Shown here: positions 56,233-64,000 of the stretch, piece after piece
Layout of the letters: each line of letters begins with the position of its first letter
How positions within the stretch are numbered: position 1 is the first letter of the stretch
Assembly (NCBI GenBank): GCA_035222895.1
Contig: JAVYIG010000693.1
Location: forward strand, 310,001-374,000
Source: Strongylocentrotus droebachiensis
Lineage: Eukaryota > Echinodermata > Echinoidea > Camarodonta > Strongylocentrotidae
Reading direction: 5' to 3'
DNA: 64,000 nucleotides
The notes under the pieces: model-generated
What the model was told of the DNA's origin: nothing
The model's input: only the letters and a program-made list of their open reading frames with translations
Databases searched by the model: none
Program-made: the position numbers and the translations under genes

Positions 56233-56722
56233 ATTGGGTGACATCCAAATATATAGTTTGATTCCTGTTGATGTGCAGCCTAGGAAAATGCTCCAAATCT
56301 CATTCATCTTGTGACATCATCTGTAAATCATTAGTGAGCTAACAAGAGACAGTGGTACATGTATGTATAATAGCTTAACCAGAGCTGATCACCTGTTTAC
56401 AATAGACCATACAATACCAACATATGAGTTGCTATGTCAGAAGTGGTGTAGAATCACCAGGGAAAGAAAGGTAACATGGAGGTATTTGTGAGCATGTGCT
56501 GAGCTGGAGAAAGTTGCATAACAATTTCTCTTGTTAGCTCACTAATGATTAACAGATAGATGAATGAAATCTGGAGCACTTATTTAGGGTGGAGCTTAGC
56601 AGGTCTGAGAAAATTATTGTAAAATATTTAAAAATCTATGAAATATATTTATAACAAATTATGAGTTGTATGCAGCCCTGCACATAAACATAAACCAACT
56701 TATATTTGGATGTCACCTGACC
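56233..56722. mobile_element. Foldback MITE (GGTGACATCCAAATATA ends)
   Basis: GGTGACATCCAAATATA at the left and TATATTTGGATGTCACC at the right. Inner arms AATCATTAGTGAGCTAACAA / TTGTTAGCTCACTAATGATT are also inverted. A candidate small exon for the downstream gene lies at its centre. Confidence 0.8.
56424..56470 (+). CDS. Possible 5' coding exon of unidentified plus-strand gene
   Basis: ATG opens 15 codons plus AG (MSCYVRSGVESPGKE) before donor AAAG|GTAACA. The split codon AG|G joins the phase of the exon at 57,146. It sits in the loop of a foldback MITE, so it would be an exonised transposon. Support is phase and donor only. Confidence 0.25.
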
Positions 56723-57145
56723 CCATAAGGTTTGCCTCAGTACCAAATGTTTAAATTAGACTCCTGATATACATGTGTGTACATACATGTACAGGTCTAT
56801 GGCTATGCACAATGGTAAACCAGTAACAATGAATGGAATCCTTGTACATATTACAATTTTGAACAGATTAAAACAAGTCTGTCATTAATCAGTACTTAAA
56901 GATTTGTGTAATGTACACATTAAGCATCCTTAGTGATTGTGCCCATATAGACTACTGAACTAATTCTTAAACAACACATGGATAAATAATAAAATATTAT
57001 GTATTGCACATGTAAATATACATTCAAGGTGTACTTCTAAAATCAAACAAAATGATTGTGTTTAGTGTCCAAGCTCAGATACATGTATTAACATTGTTCT
57101 GTCCAGTACAAACCGCTAATTTCCTATTTTCTTCTCCAATTACAG

Positions 57146-57233
57146 GATCAATGTGAGCGATTATGTGGCCATATATTTTGATGCACCTTCATCTAGCAGC
57201 AGGACTACAAATGGGGTGGTTTTCATGGCTCTT
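57146..57233 (+). CDS. Unidentified gene, penultimate exon
   Basis: 88 nt, one leading base then 29 codons to an exact codon boundary. Strong polypyrimidine acceptor and consensus GTAAGT donor. Confidence 0.55.
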
Positions 57234-59946
57234 GTAAGTATTACCCATGTTAGATCTCGGATTATTAAGGGCAGGTCCAAGCTATTTGCTTTGTGACGTA
57301 CGGGACATTCAGAGACTTTAAACCAGAAATAACAATGGATAACATTATTTATATGGCTATCTTTTGGTACGAGTCTGTGGCTATTATGGGCTAGTTCATT
57401 TGTGGAAAGTTTTAGTTCTGACCAATTCATAAATTAATTTTTAATGTAATTAATGTGCCGCGTGACGTACGGGACCAGAGAATTTCTGACTTTTTCAAAA
57501 ATAAGTTCATCATAAAAGTTCTCTGAATTTATTAAGTTATGAGATTTATGGTAATGATATCTTAATTCATTATGGAATCAAGCATTAAGCACAACTATTA
57601 CCATATTTTTCTGACCTTTCGTTGTTATGTAATATACCAAAACATAAATGTGTGTATGTGACGTACGGGACACGTGACGTACGGGACAACTTTTCCCTAT
57701 TGAAATGAAGAATTTTCTTCAAAATTTGTTAAATGTGAACAATTTTAACTTAAATCAGTGACAACTAGAGTGTTATAGAACCCAATTAGATCCTCTGACC
57801 ATCACTTAATATCCTCTGTGTTAATTTATGGGGTAAATCAATACAAATATTACTTTAACAAAGAAAACAAATTGAATTAATATATTCATACACACTATAT
57901 TACCATTTTTATTCCATTTACCCATCTATCATGTGCAGTCATGCTTCTTTTCTCATTTCTTTTATCCATTCCATTCAACATTGCAAAATGTTTTAAAATA
58001 ATTATTAATGAAGAAGATGAATTTGAACTTGAAAACTTTTATTTAAACTAGTTTGAAACACAGGGGCACACTCGGCACATCATATTTTGTCAAAGAACAT
58101 TTCTAATGCTCTAAGTGTTTGTGAACAAAGATACATTAAAAATATGAAGTCTTTTCTTCATAGCTTGTTTGAATTACTTGATAGTAATATCATAGAATTT
58201 TGAAGGAATTCAAAGATAATGCTGAACATATTGTCTTTTTTTAAATCCTTTTATCGCAGATTAGAACATGTATATGTTGCTGTCATATATTCAAGAATTT
58301 TGATGTACATTAATGTAGCCTACATGTTTGTGAAAGATGGATACAAAAATATAAATCTTGAATGTATTTTGTATTGATTAAAGACATCTTATTAACACCA
58401 CCAGATATAAGAAATTAAAACCCTAAAGGTCTGTGTGACCTTTTCCACAATTCAAAAGATTAAAGCGAAATCAACAAAAATGCATGGGTGTAAAACTAAA
58501 AGTGATAAAAATCTTAAGGGGGTGAGAGTGTGAAATACTCAAAAAGGCTATCCTTCCTTAAAGGTAATGATTTAGTTTTTTGGAGATCAAAATTCCCAAG
58601 CTGGCTTCATAACATGTACAGTGTATGCTGTAATCCTTTACCATCATATATGACATTTAAATAGAATATCAAAAAAACCTCACATGGAGAGCTTGATAGC
58701 ATACATGTGCTAAGATTCTTACCTGCAGCATCTATGAGTTGTAAAATCCAGCTTCTGGTGCATCTACTACCATATAATTTCATTAGACTCATTCCAGGAA
58801 CTAGTACACTATTATGATTTACATATTTAGCATCCTGCCAATGTTGGGGACATCAACTGGCAAAATACCAAAGTTGATAATACCAGGGGTCTGACTTGAA
58901 GACTAATTACAATTACAATTACAAACAAGTAAATTCCTAGAAGGGACCCAGTTGGAATGTTCATATATCCCTGTATACAACAAGTTTCCTAAGACAGTAT
59001 ATATTCTCCTTTTGGTCATTTCCTTTTTCACATCTTGCATTGGTTTTATATGGGGTTGTCCCATACGTCACACACTTGTCCCGTACGTCACATTTCTTAA
59101 TTTGATTATGTAATCAACACCAAATTTTTGTAATTTTTGTTTAACCTATTTTTTGTTAGGTATTCATCTAAATTAGAACTTCCTAGAATATCTTTAAAAA
59201 AAAAAATTATTTTCATAATTAAAATTAAACAAATTATGATCAAATTGTGACGTACGGGACATCACACTTTGGAACCTACCTCATTTGCATAATTAATTAA
59301 TTTTGAAAGTTTTTATATTTTTTCCCTATTTTCTTGCATGATGGTCTACAATTCCTGAGATATTTAATTTTAAACAAATAATTCAAACAAGATACAAAAA
59401 TAAAAATGTAATGTCCCGTACGTCACGCTAATTAATAAAAATCGAAGTTCGTGACCTTGGCACTCTTCGTATTTTGATAATTTTTTAAATTTTTTATCAG
59501 ATTCATAAAATTCATAGTTTCAGCTTTAAAATGAGGTATAGTTTGTTAAATATATATAAAGATGAAATTTGACCCCCAGAGGGGACAATAGCTTGGACCT
59601 GCCCTTAAACAAATATTTAACAGGACCAACTTTCTTTATTTGAGAAATACTTAGATAAAAAGATTTTTCTAAAATGTATATGAGCAGGTGTTGTGGTACT
59701 GAACAAAGTTAACAGGGTGAATAAAATAAAATAAGGGACTGTGAGATATTTCAAGGAAGTGAAATGGATTCTGAAAGCTGTTTTTCTGTGTTTTAATGAA
59801 AGTTTGTATTTGCTATATTCTTATTTTGCTACTAGGTAAAAGCTGTGATTGATGACAATGTCAAAGCCAAATTCATGCGCAGGAACAGCAATGGTCTGTA
59901 TGAATTTACAGAGGACTGTGAAGCCCATCAGCCTAAAAAGATGTAA
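57146..59946 (+). CDS. Unidentified gene, last two coding exons
   Basis: Exon A (57,146-57,233, phase 2 in) has acceptor CTTCTCCAATTACAG and donor CTT|GTAAGT. Exon B (59,836-59,946) has acceptor TTTTGCTACTAG and ends with TAA. Together they read INVSDYVAIYFDAPSSSSRT, TNGVVFMALVKAVIDDNVKA, KFMRRNSNGLYEFTEDCEAH, QPKKM. The piece has alternating hydrophobic strands (DYVAIYFD, GVVFMALVKAVI) and a basic KAKFMRR turn, consistent with a small alpha/beta domain C-terminus. I do not recognise the family. An AATAAA follows at 60,201. The intron is ~90% a TTAA-flanked element. It lies within a larger unit bounded by inverted 15-mer clusters, so it may be host or element-encoded. No certain upstream exon was found. 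Confidence 0.55.
57269..59604. mobile_element. 2.3-kb TTAA-flanked element with GTGACGTACGGGACA repeats
   Basis: TTAA at 57,265-57,268 and 59,605-59,608. Inverted ends GGGCAGGTCCAAGCTATT / AATAGCTTGGACCTGCCC match over 18 bp. The 15-mer GTGACGTACGGGACA (0-1 mismatch) occurs at 57,293, 57,462, 57,658 and 57,674 near the left end and at 59,057, 59,077, 59,247 and 59,412 near the right end (all but 59,247 inverted). No transposase frame. It looks like a non-autonomous piggyBac-type element with subterminal binding sites, inserted 35 bp after a splice donor. Confidence 0.85.
59836..59946 (+). CDS. Unidentified gene, last exon with stop
   Basis: 37 codons including TAA, phase 0 start. GTA after the AG acceptor encodes Val continuing MAL-VKAV. 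Confidence 0.55.
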   Translation, partial: VKAVIDDNVKAKFMRRNSNGLYEFTEDCEAHQPKKM

Positions 59947-60200
59947 TACAGAAGATGACTCTACCAACCAGGATCCCAGCCGACAAAGCTTACCTTTATA
60001 ATTTTTAAGAACGAGAACTGGACATGTTGGCAGATAAATTTCTTTGAAATAAGAAGTAGAACACAATTGTGTTCTGGGACAAAAACCTGTAAATACTTAC
60101 GATGCTATTGGTTTCAAATATATGAATGTCTGTGTAAATGTTATAACACATAACAAGTTCGTGGAAGCCACTGTGCAGAAATTTAATTCTTTGCACTAAG

Positions 60201-60206
60201 AATAAA
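60201..60206 (+). terminator. Polyadenylation signal AATAAA
   Basis: Canonical hexamer 255 nt after the TAA of the unidentified plus-strand gene, followed by ATGATGCC... within a plausible 3' UTR end. Confidence 0.45.
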
Positions 60207-60359
60207 TGATGCCAAAGACACAAGTGAAGGGTAATGATACATTGCTATGATTATGAATTAACATAAATGGTTTCTATGTGAACAATTATTTTAAGTACTT
60301 TACTTTCAGTTCAACATTTTATCAAAACTTCAAAAGTAAGTTTAAATTTCGCCTTGTAT

Positions 60360-61795
60360 ATTGCCTTTGTAGTTGACAATATAGTGTGTTAACATGTTTG
60401 AAGTCTCCGAAACACTACTTTGAACTGATCCAATACATGTATATGTTCCCTGAATGTTTCAACTTTGATATGAGAAAAGTGGTTTCCCTTGAAATTACAT
60501 ACTGGACGATATATTTCAGCACAGATCAGCACAGATTTGAAATCCTCATGGATTCTATTAAGTGACTTTGCAATATTTGCGTACCGAACAAAAAGCTCAT
60601 TGTATTAAGTAAAGATAATTTGTAACATACATGCACCGTACTGTATATTAACAAGTATTTTTACTCTGTAAACAAATGTTTTAGGTGTTATATTAGTAAT
60701 TTAACATATCATTAACAGTTTAAGTTGAATTTTTCTTAATATGGGGCCTGTCACCACGAAATGAGTCCAGTGTCGCAAAAAAATTATTCCTGTTTTTAAG
60801 TATTATATGAATCTACATTAAGTAAGCTTTAAATTAAGGGGTCACACATTAAAATTGATAAATTATATCCAGAAATATGAACAAAAACCTAATTGGACTT
60901 TATAAAAATGGGATTACCCAGTTTTGAGATAATTAGGTGTAAAGTTAATGATGCGTAACATATTATAGTCTGGTCAACAACAACATAGCAACAACACACT
61001 TCCCATCATTCGATTTCAATGAAACTTTCAACAAACAAAGAAATAATAAGTTGATTTTTGGAAAAATCTTAAATGTGGTAGGTGGGTCAATTTTCAGTAC
61101 ATACACACTATACATCGCTATTACTACGATTGAGCTAATGCGACACTGGACTCATTTCGTGGTGACTGGCCCCATATGTTACCTAAGTAATGGACAACAT
61201 TATATGTTAACATGATTGAAGCCTCCGAAACAGGCATTATTGTTAACCTGAAGCCTCCGAAACACACACATAAGAAATGTTCAACTTCCTCATTTGAAAT
61301 GCGATTTCTTTGGAATTTGCATTGTAATTAGCCCTCACTGAATGGTATTTGTAGAATCATTTTTATTTTGCTCCCCCTCTTGGAAGATAGATAAATTTGA
61401 AAAATTAAATGTCAAAGTCATATTTTGTCTTGAATTTGACAAACGCATTGAATTTTTTTAAAGACCAAATAATTTTGACCAAAAAAGCTTTATAAGCCTT
61501 CAAGTACATTAGAGTAGCAAATGAAAAATTGCAATTGAATTATGTTTGGAGAACAAATGTTGTCATTTAAGTTGATAGAATTAAAATGTTGTTTTTGTTC
61601 AAATTTATCATATTTGTCACAGTTGTTCATTATTTTCCAGGTTTCTCATGTAGTTTAAGCTCCAGAACCAAAAAAAATCCATAATTTAGACATTTATTGT
61701 AATAATTTTAGTAGAAATGATTATGAAAACATATTTTGAAATTTTGACCCTGTTTGAGAAAAGTTACACCCTTTACTGTGAAAATGACCATACAT
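60360..61795. repeat. Right GAAGCCTCCGAAACA cluster
   Basis: Copies at 60,400, 61,218 and 61,250, each preceded by GTTAAC within 2-9 bp. The right edge, AAAGTTACACCCTTTACTG then TGAAAATGAC, is inverted relative to the left edge at 53,471. Interrupted by a 0.44-kb MITE. Confidence 0.75.
60740..61176. mobile_element. MITE (ATGGGGCCTGTCACCACG ends)
   Basis: Left TATGGGGCCTGTCACCACGA and AATGAGTCCAGTGTCGCA are mirrored at the right by TGCGACACTGGACTCATTTC and GTGGTGACTGGCCCCATA, about 37 bp with one mismatch. Non-coding interior. Nested in the right 15-mer cluster. Confidence 0.86.
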
Positions 61796-61799
61796 TTAA

Positions 61800-62300
61800 C
61801 TATAATAATAATAGACGCATTAAAGTGATTTACATTCAACATCTACAATGTACATTGTAATTATGCTTGAAAAACAGAGGGAAAAAATCTTACCTCTCAC
61901 CCACTTGTTGGCAGCAGAAGTACTGTGATATTGTCTTTCTCGATTGCCCATCTGAATTATCGATCAAAATTGTCACTGTCAGTAGAAATGCAGATCAGAC
62001 CTACATGTATAGTACCAGTATCATAGCTAAAGAAGAGCATAATACAAATACCGGTACAAAAACTACAATATCATTCATGTCTCCAAGTTGTAGTCCTATG
62101 ATAATTTAAAAGTGTCTTTTCATCCTCTGCAGTTTCAGCCAGCATTTTCAATATTCAGTTTCTAATGATCAGTTTGTTTTATTACAAAACACAATTTGTA
62201 GTTCTTTTATTGCACAACAGTTTATGAATGTTGAATCCCCTTCATGACGTGTGTCAACTGTCAAAGTTTTTCTTCCAACCTTGCTTGCCCGAGAGGCTGT
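61800..62300. other. Spacer, nothing recognised
   Basis: AT-rich. Probably holds the 3' UTR end of the minus-strand microprotein gene in its right part. No polyadenylation site fixed. Confidence 0.35.
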
Positions 62301-62308
62301 CCATGACG

Positions 62309-62398
62309 GACGACTAGTCGACGGACTTGACGAATAGTCAACAGACATGACGGCTAGGCAACGGACATGACGACTAGTCAACGGACTTGATGGTGATG
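62309..62398. repeat. 20-bp minisatellite, about 4.5 copies
   Basis: Units GACGACTAGTCGACGGACTT, GACGAATAGTCAACAGACAT, GACGGCTAGGCAACGGACAT and GACGACTAGTCAACGGACTT, then a partial unit. The array overlaps the last codons and stop of the microprotein on the minus strand. Confidence 0.9.
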
Positions 62399-62571
62399 TT
62401 ACGAGAGAGATAGTACGCCAGTAGGAACGTAGAAAGGACAAACACTATGAAGGTCCAGTAGAAGCTCTCCTCGTCAAAGATATCACCGAAGCCCGGGAGT
62501 TGGTCCAGCAGGTGCAGAAGAGCATGACTGAACTTCTCTGGTTGATCTCTACTACCCATGGTGGCGTCCAT
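62374..62571 (-). CDS. Single-pass membrane microprotein
   Basis: One exon encodes 65 residues, or 61 from the second ATG. The second start (62,559) has an ideal context GCCACCATGG, the first a weak one (TCAATGG with T at -3), so MGSRDQPEKFSHALLHLLDQ is the likelier N-terminus. The amphipathic/acidic stretch PGFGDIFDEESF precedes a hydrophobic helix at residues 37-55 of the longer form (YWTFIVFVLSTFLLAYYL) and a short tail SRNITIKSVD. It resembles SMIM-type small integral membrane proteins in size and layout; no family is recognised. A polypyrimidine/AG acceptor (TTCTCTCCTTAG) ends at 62,624, so the exon likely begins at 62,623 with a 52-nt 5' UTR and an upstream exon exists. Confidence 0.68.
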   Translation of the reverse strand: MDATMGSRDQPEKFSHALLHLLDQLPGFGDIFDEESFYWTFIVFVLSTFLLAYYLSRNITIKSVD

Positions 62572-62614
62572 TGAAGATTATGTCTCAAGAACGAAGCGGT
62601 AACTTCAGGTTTTC

Positions 62615-63020
62615 ACAGTGATGCTAAGGAGAGAAGAAAAGGAGGAGAGGATGTTGGAATCAGATACAAAATTTCATAAAATACCTTTCAACTTTGTCTT
62701 GAATTGAATTCAGTATCATTATAAAACATCTTTCTCTGTTGTTGTTGTTACTCTTACATTGTAGGCCCTACTTCCATCTCATAACTAGTCAAAATCATGT
62801 GACCACCTACCACTATTCAGTGATGCTAAGGAAAAAAGAAATGAATTAGGACAGAATGTTGGAATCAGATACAATAGGGTATAAAATACCTTTCAACTTT
62901 GTTTTGAATTAAATTCAGTATCATTATAAAACATCTTTCTCTGTTGTTGTTGTTACTCTTACATTGTACTTCCATCTCACAACTAGTCAAAATTATGTGA
63001 CCACCTACCACTATTCAATG
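62615..63020. repeat. Tandem duplication, 203-bp unit
   Basis: Copies start CAGTGATGCTAAGGAGAG (62,615) and CAGTGATGCTAAGGAAAA (62,818) and run in parallel through TGTTGGAATCAGATACAA, TTCAGTATCATTATAAAACA, CTGTTGTTGTTGTTACTC and GTGACCACCTACCACTATTC, about 90% alike. The microprotein's putative splice acceptor is duplicated with it. Confidence 0.92.
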
Positions 63021-63436
63021 TAGGTCGTACTAGACATTCTAAGCATTTGTTTTTGATCTTCACTTATTTACAAATTTGTTAGTTTGGATGGATAAATGGT
63101 ATTTGTAGTAAAGGTGTAATTAATATTTTTAAAAACACTGACCTCTTACAATACAAGAGTTCCCAATGATGGTTCAGGCTGAAATGCTGAGATACACTTT
63201 ATACAAGTAAAAATCTGTTTTTTGCATTGCCAATTCGATACTTACTTTACGATAATGGCGATTAATGTAAAAATGCCAGCGCACAGGGAGTTCCCTAAAA
63301 TCAGCAAACTCCCTGCATGCGCCTTTGTATGCAGAACTAATCACTATTATTGTAGTCTTTGCATTTCAGCCGGAACAAACAAAGCAAAGTCTCATAAGAG
63401 GTCAACATTTTACAAATGTAAATCACACCTTTTTAA
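63021..63436. other. Spacer, nothing recognised
   Basis: No gene. Short inverted AGGGAGTT/AACTCCCT words flank 63,285-63,315. Confidence 0.35.
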
Positions 63437-63695
63437 AGGGAGTGTATCATGGGAAATACTGGTTAACGCCATCTATGTCTTCTTTTGGACAACTGCACGT
63501 AAACGAATGAGCTTAGTTAACTGGGTCAGCGCGCTAGCGTTTGCGAAACAGACCGAAGTTCTCCTCACGCTTCGGTTTCGCGTATGTTGCACGCACGTGA
63601 ATACTGCAGTCGTGTTGTCCGTAGTCATATTACACCAAATTGGCCCCAAGTAGGGCCACGGGAAAGACACATATTTTCGTCATGACACACTCCCT
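63437..63695. mobile_element. TTAA-flanked MITE (AGGGAGTGT family), copy 2, inverted
   Basis: TTAA at 63,433-63,436 and 63,696-63,699. Ends AGGGAGTGTATCATGG / reverse of CATGACACACTCCCT. Internal AACTGCACGTAAACGAATGA, TTTCGCGTATGTTG and TTGGCCCC match 16,865-17,078 inverted, with an extra palindromic segment (AACTTCGGT ... ACCGAAGTT) absent there. The long open frames across it are artefacts. Confidence 0.83.
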
Positions 63696-63699
63696 TTAA

Positions 63700-64000
63700 C
63701 ATGAGGAAGGTAGGAAAATCGCAGTCACTCAGCCTCGGTAGTGCTCATCTACTATGTATGATGAAGTGGTTTATTGCGTGCAATTCTGATGCCAAAAATG
63801 TGAGGGAAGCTCTGCATATTAGTTTATATTGCAAGAATCTTCAGTGTTGAAGGAGGCAGATTATCTTGAAGAAGAAGAAGAAGACTAATCTAGTAATATA
63901 TGGTAGGCCTAGACAGATTTTGCAAGTGTTTGTTGCATGTTGTGTACACTGTGACTGTTCGAGATGACCATGCAGTGGTAGTGGCAGGCCCAGTGGCTAG
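63700..64000. other. Right edge, nothing recognised
   Basis: Short (GAA)n at about 63,870-63,884. No gene supported. Confidence 0.35.

Noticed and set aside
63222-63653. 143-codon plus-strand frame
   Set aside because: Runs through a TTAA-flanked MITE with a relative at 16,865-17,078; no family features.
1-64000. CRISPR arrays, bacterial genes, LTR or virus-like elements
   Set aside because: No regularly spaced repeats with unique spacers, no operon structure, and no gag/pol/LTR or capsid signature seen on either strand.

Overview
The window looks like animal genomic DNA, most likely from a marine deuterostome such as a sea urchin. It has spliced genes with short exons and GT-AG introns, an AT-rich background, abundant ACATGTA words, two families of tRNA-headed SINEs, LINE fragments and very many short palindromic DNA elements. 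The echinoderm assignment is inference. The gene content only fixes 'animal', and no sequence comparison was run. No bacterial operon, CRISPR array, true tRNA or rRNA gene, or retrovirus/LTR-type element was recognised.

Layout. 1-18,358 is gene-poor: simple repeats, a LINE 3' fragment, a ~196-bp tandem duplication split by a small inverted-repeat element, and several MITEs near the right side. 18,359-34,174 (minus strand) is a large tyrosine-phosphorylation docking-protein gene of the DOK/IRS class. Eight exons were reassembled here with matching phases, giving a PH domain, an IRS-type PTB domain and a ~700-residue tail with YXXM, YXN and proline motifs. 34,510-37,417 is a 5'-truncated, broken LINE lying just upstream of that gene. 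37,938-38,816 is a near-perfect 879-bp palindrome with mariner-like ends. 43,034-50,442 (minus strand) is neuronal calcium sensor 1 (frequenin), seven coding exons giving exactly 190 residues. 53,471-61,795 is bounded by an inverted ~29-bp terminus and by clusters of a reiterated 15-mer. It encloses the last two exons of an unidentified plus-strand gene (57,146-59,946), whose intron is mostly filled by a TTAA-flanked 2.3-kb element. 62,374-62,571 (minus strand) encodes a 61-65-residue single-pass membrane microprotein whose stop codon lies in a 20-bp minisatellite.

The genes do not form a functional cluster. The docking protein belongs to receptor tyrosine kinase signalling and NCS-1 to Ca2+ signalling at membranes. 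The most notable structural observations are a MITE inserted into the 5' splice site of NCS-1 exon 6, at least seven TTAA-bounded elements (six sequence groups by eye), a small element with a telomere-like core, and a perfect 28-bp-stem hairpin inside an intron.
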